DNA of 36,713 nucleotides from Chromera velia (Eukaryota > Sar > Chromeraceae): contig JAHBMJ010001039.1 of assembly GCA_018398765.1 (NCBI GenBank), forward strand, positions 1 to 36,713, read 5' to 3'. This document shows positions 19,871-30,756 of the stretch, piece after piece. The translations under genes were made by a program, and so were the position numbers. The stretch's first letter is position 1. Each line of letters begins with the position of its first letter. Below the pieces are notes generated by a model. It searched no databases and was not told the DNA's origin. It saw only the letters and a list, made by a program, of their open reading frames with translations.

Positions 19871-21350
19871 TCAGTCTTGGGAGTCTAAAGTCAACATGCC
19901 GTTGCCGCTTTTTGGAATCGTTGACCGAATCGCTCCCTCTGTCGGCATCTGGTGTCTCTCTAATTAAGCCTGCCTGCTCCTGGCTTACTGCCCCTCTGCT
20001 CATGGCTGTGCATGAGTGAATGAACAGGTCTGCGTAGAGAGAGAGCCCATGAGATCCCTCCTAGGATTGGGACCTGTGGCCAGACAGAGAGAGACAAGTT
20101 TGCTCGGCGGATGGATCTGCTGGCAGTGAGGGCATGTGCAGGTGGTGTGCTTCTGGCACTTTTTCTTTCCTTTTTCTTTGCTTCTTTCTCTGTATCAGTA
20201 CCGTCTTTCAGTGATGTGACGGCATTTTTTCTTTCCTTGCTTTCTCCCCTCTTCTCTTCTCTTGCAGCCTCCTGGGCGTCCTGGCAACCTCCACCAACCC
20301 GAATGGGCAGCAAGCGCAGAATGGGAACCAGCAACAGCATTGAATGGAAGAGAGAGAGAGAGAGAGAGAGAGCAACAATGGTCTCAGTCGGAGGGGGTGG
20401 AGTAGTCACGAGGGGGGAGGGGGAATCAAGGGGGGAGTCTCCCTGAATGAATGAAGGAGAGCGGGGGGGGTTAGTGAGTGTGTGGAGTGGTTGATGCACT
20501 CACTTTTTTGTGGTATCGAGTGACACAAAAACAAACGTTCTTTCTGCTTTGTCGATCTGTGTCAAATTCAAGAGAGAGAGTGGAAGGGAAGGGAAGGCGG
20601 GAGGGAATTTGATGTCGACCTTGGGGCAGAGAGAGAGACGATAGGCCGGGGAGAGAAACCGAATGGAATTCAGGGTGGGTGGGCCTGAGGCCAGGGTGAA
20701 GGATGCAAGGCGGTAGAAGAGGTGGGAGTGCAAAACACGAGGGCCGTATAATGAAGCAAGCTCCAACAAAATAGTGAGTGACGAAGAGAGGGCATTGAGA
20801 TAACCAGCCGGCTGGCAATGGAGGGCGTCTCTTCCCTCCCTGTACAGAGACAGAGACAGAGAGAGAGGACAATAAAGAGCCGGTACAGCGTCAAAGAGGT
20901 TTCGCGGAAAGGAAGGTCACCAGAGGACGGGAGAAGAGAGAGGATGGGAAAAAAGAAACGAAGAAGCAGTAGGACGCAATCTGACCTGTTCCCCAGTCCG
21001 ATTCAACCTGCTTCTTTGCTTGCCTGCTTGCCTGCTGGCAAGCACGCGACCCCAAAGAGAGGCCATCCCGCGTACAACGCAGCATGTATGCAGATCCAAT
21101 TGTATGTTCAATCAACCAACCAACGTACGCCGTGGACTGCATGACATGATGTACGTATGTTCACCGCATCCAAAGCGGCATCACACCCGTTGTCTCCTCT
21201 GTATAATGGGCTTGTGGCCTACACCCACCCTCAGCGTAAGATCTCCTATGTATCTCTTTCCACCCCAGGCGTCATTTATTCCTGTCGACTATGTTCTTCC
21301 TCTCACATCGCTTAGCAAATATTGCTGAGGATAGATAACAGACGACATAT
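19871..21350. other. 3' flank of the Spen-like gene, no further gene seen
   Basis: Apart from the possible exon at 20268-20343 and a GA run at 20349-20372, this stretch has only weak overlapping frames on both strands. The base composition drops sharply in GC after about 21,330. Confidence 0.45.
20268..20343 (+). other. possible alternative last exon of the Spen-like gene
   Basis: A very strong polypyrimidine tract (20231-20263) and CTTGCAG precede an open frame LLGVLATSTNPNGQQAQNGN followed by QQQH and TGA. It looks like a protein C-terminus, and a hydrophobic LLGVL after the LVPPS strand would suit a SPOC domain. Joining it in this frame needs a phase-2 donor; the only one in the previous exon is CC/GTCTGT, inside the CCTCCG of LVPPS. 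AATAAA at 20871-20876 could serve either form. Confidence 0.4.
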
Positions 21351-22084
21351 AGGGTAAAAACTTTTTTGTGAGACAAATGGTGAGAGACTTCTGAAAAGCT
21401 CTGTTTAAGAGTCTTTTAGCAAGTTGGTAGACAATTTCATACTATTTGGTTACGTTAAATTATACATTGCGGCACCTATACCGCGGCGCTTTTATATATA
21501 TGATACATCTCAGTACTATTATCAAATTTATTCCTATTTGTTATGTGTATACATTATGCTATTATGTATATGTGTTTTTAAGTTAAATTATAGTTTTTTA
21601 ATTTAGCCTATAGAGTTTATTTTAGGCTATATCTTTTACGGTTTTAGCCTAGGGCCTGTACTAGCTAAATAAAAAAAGAAAAAAAAAAGTTTTGCTAGTT
21701 TTTTATTTTTTTTTTTTATTTATCCCTATTTATCCCCCTACAAAAAGTTATAGAAATGCATAGAAATGCCATAGAAATCTTATACTAGAAATGTCGATGT
21801 TCCGCCAGGCCTACGGAAGCTATAGGGCTCAGATACGTGCTTATACGATCTTACACATAGAGGTCTGTTAGAGAGGGCACCTTTCCTTCAGGCTTGCCTT
21901 CTCTCTATAACAGGCAGCATGTATGCACGCTCATTCTCTGTATCTGAGAATTGCTGTCAATAATAGGCATGCGTCTGTATTGAATCAATCACTCTATATT
22001 GGACCCTTTTTAAGGGCTTTTTACTATTAGGTCGATCTTGCTTATCGAAGAACTTAGTGTTTCTTTTATTTATGATCCATAACA
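21351..22084. other. AT-rich DNA, no gene seen
   Basis: This marks the start of the transposon-rich half. It holds A and T homopolymer runs (21671-21720) and scattered TAGAAAT words that anticipate the palindrome following it. Confidence 0.5.
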
Positions 22085-22505
22085 GTCGATCATAGAAATT
22101 TAATAGAAATCTGATAGAAATCAATAGGAATCCTAGTAGAAATCTAATAGAAATATCATAGAAATCTCAATATAGAAACTAGTATAGAAATCAGGACCAA
22201 ATTTCTATAATTTATAGAAATCTCACCAGATTTCTATATTTCCCTATATAATTAGAAATAGATAGAAATTTGATAGAAATCCTATAGAAATAAGGGCCTG
22301 ATTTCTATTGATTTCTATATCGATTTCTATATATTTATAGAAATATATAGAAATCTGGTGAGCTAGATTTTTATAAATTATAGAAATTTGGTCCTGATTT
22401 CTATATTGAGATTTCTATAATATTTTTATTAGATTTCTATTGATTTCTATCATATTTCTATTAAATTTCTATGATAATAATTTCTATAAGATTTCTATGA
22501 CATTT
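22085..22505. mobile_element. large imperfect palindrome of ATAGAAATC words (foldback element)
   Basis: Nearly every 10-12 bp carries TAGAAAT in the left half and its complement ATTTCTA in the right half. The arms match over long stretches: AATCAGGACCAAATTTC near 22188 against GAAATTTGGTCCTGATTTC near 22383, and AAATCTCACCAGATTTC near 22229 against GAAATCTGGTGAGC near 22350. The centre is near 22290. There is no ORF. It resembles a foldback or MITE-type element whose arms are built of a short repeated word. Confidence 0.7.
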
Positions 22506-22711
22506 CTACACAGTACGCTTAGGAGTTACTACCGGTCTTCTTAGGTCCTCTTTAGCCAGTAGCGAGTTACCGTCAGTTGAATTGGTAACCATGAGATGGT
22601 AACCGGTGGACTTAAAGGTGTGTACCACTAGTACCATTACTATGGTAGTTCAAGGAAAAACTCTGGTAAAAACAGTTGCTAGACCTATTTTAAAGCCTGA
22701 CCACTTAACTC

Positions 22712-23032
22712 AGTAGAAATATAGGGACTGTGTCCCTTGGTACGCCCTGGCCATTTTATTATCAGAAGGTTATTGGCTCCGTCAGATGGAGTGAGACTTC
22801 ATGGATCAGTTCACTATTTGCATTCATGCCTCTGTTTGGCTCAACTTTTGGTCTTTGTATTAATTGAATTCACTCTGCATGGATTTCTGCATACATGGAA
22901 GTATGAACAGAATTATTCATATACGCGAAATACGCGAATTACTCTCATACGGCGCGCGATACTTTTGCATGCCTGACATGGCCGGACACGCACACATACT
23001 GATGCCGCGCATGCATCATGTCAAATTTCACT
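22712..23032 (-). repeat. 3' LTR of the gag-only element
   Basis: 321 bp, equal in length to its partner at 24862, with no indel between them. It carries several CG-rich palindromic words (GGCGCGCGAT, GCCGCGCATGCAT). Confidence 0.88.
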
Positions 23033-23042
23033 CACCCCCCTC
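23033..23042 (-). promoter_or_regulatory. polypurine tract
   Basis: On the minus strand GAGGGGGGTG directly precedes the 3' LTR, the expected place for the plus-strand primer of reverse transcription. Confidence 0.7.
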
Positions 23043-23163
23043 ATTTTGGAGATGATTGTTCAATCACAAGATCGGAGAAATGAGTTCCAAAATTTGATGT
23101 ATGCAGGTTTGCTTTCATGAATTTGGTTTGACCAGTACCAACGCTCCGCAGTACTGTCAGAAA

Positions 23164-23385
23164 CAATGACGCTCCACGCACTGTTTGTATTTCCTTCTGT
23201 GTTTGTGTTTCCATCAGTGTCGCTCCGCACTGTTCGTATATCAGTCAGTGACGCTCTGCACTGCCTGTCTAATTATCAGTGATGCCCTATACTGATTGAT
23301 TGTCTGGATGTGTATGTATACTTCCGTTTCACAGTGACGCCCTGCACTGTATGGTTAACTTCCTTCTCAGTGATGCCCTATACTG
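23164..23385. repeat. array of six 18-20 bp mini-palindromes
   Basis: Units at 23164-23183, 23215-23232, 23246-23263, 23277-23294, 23332-23349 and 23368-23385 follow CAGTGWYGCYCYRYRCTG. Each pairs CAGTG with CACTG (or wobble TACTG) around an 8-base loop. Spacing is 31-55 bp. The array lies between gag and the 3' LTR, that is in the 3' untranslated part of the element's RNA. Confidence 0.75.
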
Positions 23386-23501
23386 ATTGACTTTGTTGGA
23401 TGTGTGAATATGACTCCCTACACCCCCACACATGTATGCCTGATTGAAAAGAAGTGAAGAAGAGCTCCCTACACTCCCACTCAATCCCTCCATTGCTCTC
23501 T

Positions 23502-24790
23502 TTACCAGCTGTCTCCAGAGCCGGTTCCTTCCTCTACCTTTCCCAAAACCTCACCGACTCGGAAAGTCGGGTTCTCCACATCCCCCAATGCTTTTATGAA
23601 GGGAAATGAAGGTGCGGTCATCATGGCTGAATAGCTAAGAGGCACAGGGGGGCCTGCGGAATAGTTGCACATGTACGACGCCACGTGCGGAGCAGGCCTT
23701 TGTCCCCCCACTTGCGCACCCCCTCGTACTGGGGGTCCACCCCTTCTCCCCCTCGCTCTGCCTCTCTCTGCGTATTTCCTGCAGATATCAGGACATGCCC
23801 TCTCAAAGTGCCCAACTGATTTGCAATACACACACCAATGCTTCAGTCCCCTGCAGTCGTATCCTTTATCATGCCCCCCTTGTCGAGCATAACCGGGGCA
23901 CTCGTTTTATTGCTGCAGCTGCTTATTGCTCTCAGACTGGGGATTGAAGTTGGAATTGATGTTGAAGGACTCGGAGGCAGTTTGATATCCTCTATAGAAT
24001 CTTCCACCTTTTCCTTTTCCTGCGTTTCCACCTCTCCCCCCTCTGCCTCCGTGATTCAGGGGAGGGTTGCCAGTCCCACCAACATAGTTTGTACTTTTGA
24101 ACTCCCCGGTCACACGGATGGCTGCTGCTGCTGCTGGGTTTGGTTCGAGGTGACTGACTGTTACAAAGCTGTTGCAGTTTGTCTTGCCTACCATGGCTCT
24201 GCACTTATCCATTAGTTTGTCTGGGTTGTTGTACTGATCTTGGGTCATCTGTGTGGACCAGAGGACCTGGTAGTGGTTGGGGATGGACTTACGAACAGCA
24301 AGGGCTCTGGTACGATCGGTGGTATCATCCTCCGCACTGGCGTTTTTGGTCCGTTTGTTGAGGTTCTCGTACTTGACCACTACTTCTTGAAACAAGTAGA
24401 CCCCAAAACCCACATCAGCTGCTCTTGCCCATTCCTGATTGACTTCGTCTCTTTTCTGTTCGTCCACAAACTGGAGAGTGGTATAGATCTCAGAAATAAG
24501 GGCATCAATGCACTTCTTCCAGGAGATTGCCCGGTTTGGACCCGTGCCTGACTTTAACGTATTATCACCATCCTCTTTTCTCCTGTAGACAGTATCAGCT
24601 GCTGGACCTGCCTTCGGATGGTCCTGACATGCGAGCAATAACTGATTGAAATCCCATTATGTGCGCAACTTCCTCCTTTGTCTTGCCAAACAGTCTGACA
24701 TTGGAGTTTTGGATACACACTGTGCTCTTTCTCCACTTTTCTACGTTTCGATTAATAAAGAGATACTCCTCCAGAGGTTTCTTTGCTTCT
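23502..24790 (-). pseudogene. copia-type gag with zinc knuckle, interrupted
   Basis: Gag packages the element's RNA. The main frame (24638 down to 23907) has helical capsid-like sequence (TTLQFVDEQKRDE, NHYQVLW, LMDKCRAM) and a Gly/Arg-rich stretch (GGRGGRGG). After an in-frame TAA at 23909-23907 the same frame goes on for 25 codons to a CCHC knuckle, CVYCKSVGHFERAC, and a Gly/Arg/Pro-rich tail to 23502. Upstream, a second frame (about 24790-24660; EEYLFINRNVEKW, VRLFGKTKEEVAHI) must join by a frameshift near 24650. The TAA and the frameshift mean decay, unless recoding is used. The fold assignment is by general resemblance to copia gag. Confidence 0.75.
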
Positions 24791-24861
24791 TTCTTTGACT
24801 CTGATATTTCAGTCTCTACTCAATCAACTGTTGTTCATCTGACTCTCGCTGGTAAGTCATC

Positions 24862-25182
24862 AGTAGAAATATAGGGACTGTGTCCCTTGGCACACCCTGG
24901 CTATTTTATTATCAGAAGGTTATTGGCTCCGTCAGATGGAGTGAGACTTCATGGATCAGTTCACTATTTGCATTCATGCCTCTGTTTGGCTCAACTTTTG
25001 GTCTTTATATTAATTGAATTCACTCTGCATAGATTTCTGTATATATGAAAGTATGAACAGAATTATTCATGCACGCAAAATATGCGAATTACTCTCATAC
25101 GGCGCGCGATACCTTTGCATGCCTAATATGGCCGGACACGCATACATACTGACGCCGCGCATGCATCATATTAAATTTCACT
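24862..25182 (-). repeat. 5' LTR of the gag-only element
   Basis: 321 bp. Compared with the other LTR it is the more AT-shifted copy: 14 of 19 differences are T/A here against C/G there. Confidence 0.88.
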
Positions 25183-25502
25183 AACTCATTAGCAGTCTAG
25201 TTAGCAGTTTAAAGCCCTGAAATGATCATACTCAAAAAATATATGCTATACATAGTGATATACTAGTTAGAGTTTAGTCATAAAATGATGAACATTGAAT
25301 TTTACTAGAATAAACTTTTAATGAATGCCAAAAATATGATTTTTACTCCTCTAAAATTAGTTTTATACGTTAAGTTTAACTCAGAATATGGTGAAATATG
25401 CCTGTTTTTAGCTACTACCACTACCATTGGAAGAGTACTACCATAACCACAAAATTGGTAACCGGGCGGCCTAGTAGCTGCCGGCCACCTAGTAACCGTC
25501 CT

Positions 25503-27064
25503 ACTTTCGTTACTCCTAACCGTACTGTGTATAAGGGTTTCCTTGACGGCCGTCTTGTTAACATCTACGTTAGAACTCCTTCCGTTGCGGGAATCAACAC
25601 AGTCTGTCTTTTCATTATGTTCACAAGTATGGAGATGGGAGCGGCGGATGTCACCGCTGCTTTCTTGACCTCCAAGGACCATAAGGCCGAACGGGTCAGC
25701 GCGACTCTGCCCTCTGTCCTGCTTCGAGTTCTTGAGGAAAACCCCTTCAAGGACATCCCTGACGAGAAGTACGAGGAGCTGAAAATGATGGTGGCCAGGT
25801 ATAAGCCTGGGGGCACGTATTTGGTAGAGATCTAGGTAGAGATGGGCCTCTACGGGTTGCTTTGTATGGCCCAGCTTTTCGATCACAAGTTGGAAGGTGT
25901 GTGTAAAGAGCTGGGATGAGCTGGGGTTCAAGCGGGTAGACACGGCCATCACAGTCAAGGCTCCCCCAGAGGGAGGGAGAGCCTAAGCTATCGTCATGAA
26001 TTGGATAGACGATTTGCTGATTGGAGCTCCTCCGAAGGAGCATAAAGTCCTTCAAGAGACCCTCAACAAGAGGTTGGGTTTTGGTTCCGTGTGTGTGATT
26101 GGGGAGGGATCTGAGATGAAGTTTTGAAATTCTGAAGTGGACATCTCCAGGGTCTCCACGGGGGAGATCCACCTCTCTCAGGTCTTGTACCTCGAAAACA
26201 CAGACTCCGCTCCTCTCTGGGAGATTTTGAAGGAGAAACGTCCAAGCAAGCCATAGAAGGGTTTAGACGGCAAGAGTGCTGAGCCCTCCACCGAGGAAGA
26301 GGTCGACAGCCAGTATGAGAAGTCGATTGAATCTCATGCTGGGGTTGGCAGTCTACACTGAGTCTGCAGTGGGGGGTGAAGATGAATCCGCTCCGTACAG
26401 TGTGGGGCCACACAGTTGCATAGTTGATTTTGAAACCCTCCAGATGTGTCTTCAAGACGGTCGTGCGCATCATCGAGATGCTAAAGGCGGCTAAAGGGGC
26501 ACCCTGACAAGCGGGTCTTCACGAGCGTGGGGCTCGTGCCCGTTGTGTACGCGTACTTTGATGCAGCGTTCAAGTTCGCGACCTGCGCTGCACGGTTGAG
26601 GTATGTTGTCAGGATTCTGCACTTGATTGAGTTGTAAGGGGACCTTCGGTCCCTCCTGGAGAACTGGATCGCGTGGGCTACCAAGAGAGTGGGAAGGAAG
26701 GTCGGGTCTTCTACCGCCGGGGAGGTACTCGCTTTTGAGTTTCTTCTCAAGAACTTCTACGGTATCGTTGCCCTTATGAAGGCAATATGGGGCCTTAAGA
26801 AGGTCCGTATGATTGTTTACACGGACTTCGGCCCCCTTTACGACCAGTTCCGGTCTAGAAAGGCCCAGACTAATATAACCATGCAGGGCGTTTTGGAGTG
26901 GTGCATTCAGGAAATGCGTGTCATGGGGGCAGATCTCCAGTAGATTGTATGGGCAAGGAATGTGACAAACGTGATAACTAAGTGCACCCTCCCGGGCAGA
27001 TCTTCAGTAGATTGTATGGGCAAGGAACGTGACAAACGTGATAACTAAGTGCACCCTCCCTAGT
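25503..27064 (+). pseudogene. decayed copia-like pol (reverse transcriptase and RNase H)
   Basis: Fragments in changing frames follow the copia order. First come DVTAAFLTS (like the DVKTAFLNG motif, 25648-25674) and GLYGLLCMAQLFDHKL (25843-25890, palm region). Next is the catalytic WIDDLLIGAP at about 26001-26030, then VDISRVSTGEIHLSQVLYL. RNase H-like sequence follows: YFDAAFKFA near 26549, VGSSTAGEVLAFEFL near 26701, VYTDFGPLYDQFRSRKAQTN from 26815, and ITKCTLP at the end. In-frame stops (25833, 25916, about 25984, 26125, 26941) and frameshifts make it non-functional. No integrase, gag or LTRs of its own were found, and it points opposite to the neighbouring gag element, so the two are separate insertions. 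Confidence 0.78.
26929..27064 (+). repeat. 67-bp tandem duplication at the end of the pol relic
   Basis: Two copies (from 26929 and 26996) span GCAGATCTYCAGTAG through GTGCACCCTCCC with only a few substitutions. They duplicate the last RNase H codons and an in-frame TAG present in both. Confidence 0.85.
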
Positions 27065-30000
27065 GGGGAGTTGGCATGAATCCGGCGGCGTGGAACTTCT
27101 GGAGGGGAAGGGTGTGGGGCCTTTTCTTTCTTTCTTTTGTGTTCTATTTCTGTTGTCTTCTCTTAAAGTTTCCTTTCTCAGGGCCTTCTGTCATCCTTTT
27201 GTAGACAGTCGTGTATAAGGTTTGTCTTCCACTCGGGGTGGGGACGACTAGGGTTTAGGTACGGGCATGAAAGGAGTTAGATAGGCCAGAGGTACGGTTC
27301 GTTCCTTTTATCCGCTTCTCTCTCTCGTTATTCTATCTTCTCAGATAGGCGACTAGATGGGGAGGTGACAAGAAAGAGGGGCAGGAAACAAGAGGTCTCC
27401 TGCTGGGTGGGTGTGGGCTCAGTCAGGCAGGAGACCAAGAAGAGTTAGGCAGGAAAGCAAGAAAGACAGAGGAATGGGTCCCCTCTCTCTACACCCTTCC
27501 GTAACCCCCCGTTTCCATATATGTATGGTAGTTGTCTTGTTCTGTTTCGTCCTATTTATGTCCGTGTATGTGTGTTTAACTTCACCGTTCTGATGTAGAT
27601 AACATACGTGCATCTGCGTTATGGGTAAACTTCCCCCGGCAAAGCATCCACTGCTCGGGCAATGCATAAGGTCCCTCAATAAGCGGGCCCAAATTTTATG
27701 TAAACCGAGTATTAATTTTTGGGGCAGCTCAGGTGGAACGGACGAGCATAGACCGTTTAAGGTCACATACGTAGGGTGTATAGGCGGGTGAATTCGATAT
27801 TCATGAGGAGGCATTACCTTGTCTGCCTGTTTCTATGGTCCTGCACTCCGTGTCCGGTGCCCATCTGCATAAAAGGTCTTCATGCGCAAGAAACAAACGG
27901 GCTGTTTTCGCGGTGAAGGTGAATGCCCAATACACTTAAACACTTCGATCCCTGTATGCTTTCCCTCCTTCGTTTTGAGCAGCACAGGCCTGGCCAGACC
28001 AGTTAGGCAACCTGAAATAATGTTGTCAGCTGGCATGAGGGGCGTGAATGAACGTTCGAGGCAGGAGGAGGACAAACCCTGCAGCTCTTAAGTCGTGTTT
28101 GTGTCCGTTAGTGAACTGGCTGCCTGTCTGCAAGCTGTTGCGCTGATGGAGTTTGCTTGTTGCCTGACCGGCGCTTTGATTTATACTTTCATCTCCCTCC
28201 CTGTCAGGGATTTGCATCACCTCCGAGTGAATCTACGGGAGTTTGTAGATAGAAAGGGGAGAGGGTGCTCACGGGGAGCATCACGTCTGGCAGATGGCAG
28301 CTTCGGCAGGGGGGAAGACCGCTGTACACACACCAAACCTTTTTGTCTCTTTGTCTCTTCTTTCTCTTCTCACAGCGCTTCAGTAGGACCGCAAGGGCAG
28401 TTTACATTCATGAAGGAATCTTTCTATACAGATAGTGAAGTGCTGTGAGAAGAGAGACACGATCCAAGTGCAGGGAGCACTTGGGTGAGAATGAGAGCTC
28501 AAGTGTGTTGTGAGCGTTTCTTTCCTCTGTCGGCATCTCATCCTACCTGAAGCCTATCCTCCGCTGTGGGAGGACCCCCCCTGGTCAGGTTAAGGATGAG
28601 TGTAAGTCCGGGTATGTTCTGTTTTGTTGGTTTGTATTTATTGAAATCCTCTCCCCAGGAGGTCAAAAGAGTGTGTGGTGGCTCTCCTGCGTTTTATTTG
28701 TTTCTACAAGGTATGTGTGAAGGGGTAGTGGATGCCTTGGGGGCCGCACCTTCCTAAAAGGGCAGTTCATTTGCATATGTTTGTTTACTCTCTCTCTCTC
28801 TTCTTTGTTTGGATTTCCGCACGGCCCGGGGAAGCTCGTCACATCATAGGGGCGTGCATGAACGGTGGGCGCTAGCCAGGTGTGGGCGTCTTCGGGTTTT
28901 CCTTTTTAATTCCTATTTCATAGATGGAAAGGAACAGGGTTGGAAGGCTTTCCTGTCCAGGACCTATTTATGGAGGCAAAGTCTTTTTGCAGTCGTATTT
29001 TTTCTTTGAGCTACCGATTGGCGTTAAGGAGGCTTGTGATGCCGACGCCCTAACACATGGCCGACCCGAACTAGAGTAGGGTGGGTAAGGCAAGCAAAAC
29101 ATTTTCCCTCTTCTATATGGATGGTCGCGGGGGCCATCCACACATACCGTCTGTTCGAGTGTGTGAAAGAAGGACAAGAGGTACTGGGGGAAGGTGGTAA
29201 AGATTTTGCTTTTGATAGGCCTGTTCTAAAAGATTGGGTCTCCTTGCCATATCAGGGCCTGCTAAGACTGTCAAAAGCTCTTAGTTTTAAATGAACTGCA
29301 TTATGGTTTGCATGAGGAATGCTTGTATTTAATTTGTTTGCCTTTCTTTCTTTTATTTCTTTCGTACATTCAGAGCAGGGTCCATCTGAAGAAGGAAGCA
29401 TAGCAGGTAGCGTGGGGCTCCTGTATGCTAGATCTCATCGAGTTTCTACATGTGGGGCAGGGCTCCATCTGAAGGCAGATAGGCTGTGTATCCCATGCAT
29501 TTGTTAGCATAAGAAAGCATGAGCTGGGAGCTTGTGTTCTTTTGTACTATTCCTTTCGTTCTCCTGGTATGGTTTCGTTTTTCCCTCCAGCCCGGTCGGC
29601 TGGATTCCCTTTCCATTTTGCCCTAGATTTTGCCTTGCACATACGTGAGCCAGGTGTGCTCCCACTTGTTAACGGATAATAAATGCCATTGGCATCTAGA
29701 GAGGACGATGTGTGAGGGCATGAGATAAAGAAATGAAGAGAAAACTCGGCGGTGAATGATGCATGAGTAATTCTTTTGTGTTTATGCTGTGTTGGTTGGG
29801 AAGAAAAGTAGTCTCCGTTTCGGGTGTGGGGAAAGGGGAGGACTTATAGCAATCCCTTCCCTGCATATCTTCTGATGTGTAGGCGTTTCAAGCTGGGGGT
29901 GTACAAGGCACGTCCCGGCGTGGCTACATCCAACTAATGAGCGCACGTTTTGGGTTACTGGTCGTAGTGGCGGGGCAGCGTTCGGGTAGTTCGGGGGAAG

Positions 30001-30600
30001 CCGTATTTTTGTAACTTGCTTGTAGGAGGAGCGTTGCTTCTTGCTGCATGGCCTCTAAATCTGTGCTTGATACAGGAGCCTCCTGTAGCAATTGCCTGTT
30101 TGTATATGCAGATTACCCTGTCTGCATATAGTAGTCTTTTAGTCAAAAGGCGGACGCTCCCATTAGACAGCCAGTTATGGTGACTGGCATGCAATGGTTG
30201 AGCGTCAGGAAAAGAGGAAAAGGAAAATTGGGGAGCTGGGTGATTGATGATGATGATGATAAGGTGACTTAACCCGCCAGCTATCATGTCCCAATGGCAA
30301 AGGGCAGTTTGTGAGCATTCATATCATATTATAAGCTAGGAGCATGCTAGCGAATGCTCACCTAAAGCGGCCGAACTTTAGGACTACTAGCTAGCAAAAC
30401 ACTGCTCCCTAGGATCGATCAGTCCGGTCCTAGGCATGCAGGAATGAGGGCACTGGCCTTTCGGGCATCCCTCTGAAGAAGAAGCGAGAAGTACCGCCTT
30501 ACCCGCTCCTCAGCCTGCCCCACCCCCCTACCTCCTCGGGCTTCCTGTCTCTCTCTGTGCTCATACACTTCTTCTATCGATATATGCTCCAGTCACCTAT
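27065..30600. other. long stretch without a recognisable gene
   Basis: Composition is moderate in GC with T-rich tracts (27121-27180). Open frames are short, lack splice-consistent neighbours and match nothing I know. A perfect 8-bp hairpin (28464-28471 with 28477-28484) and a (GAT)n tract at 30246-30260 are the only clear structures. Much of it may be the 3' part of the decayed retroelement or other old insertions. Confidence 0.4.
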
Positions 30601-30756
30601 ACCAGAGATCACTCAGTCTCCCCCGCGGCACCTCCGTTCGGACACAAGTTGTCAGACGGTGAATCGGATCGTCAATCAATTTCTCCCAACTTTTTTCTTC
30701 ACAGGCTTTGCAAATTGATTCAACCCTCCCCCCATGGTTTGCCCCCCCTTCAACAA

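Larger units (their letters stand above)
22712..25182 (-). mobile_element. complete gag-only LTR retrotransposon
   Basis: Two 321-bp direct LTRs (22712-23032 and 24862-25182) are bordered by the 5-bp duplication AACTC (22707-22711 and 25183-25187), which marks an intact insertion of 2,471 bp. LTR ends are AGTAGAAAT and ATTTCACT. On the minus strand a purine tract GAGGGGGG stands next to the 3' LTR and a zinc-knuckle gag reads in the same direction, fixing the orientation. There is no protease, integrase or reverse transcriptase, so it would depend on another element. The LTRs differ at 19 positions by my count, all transitions. A primer-binding site was not recognised. Confidence 0.88.

Noticed and set aside
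19960-20499. 179-residue minus-strand open frame
   Set aside because: No splice-consistent neighbours or known motif; it lies across GA runs and the antisense of the possible last Spen exon.
23164-23385. CRISPR-like array
   Set aside because: Repeats are short, diverged and unevenly spaced in a eukaryotic LTR element; there is nothing like cas genes nearby.
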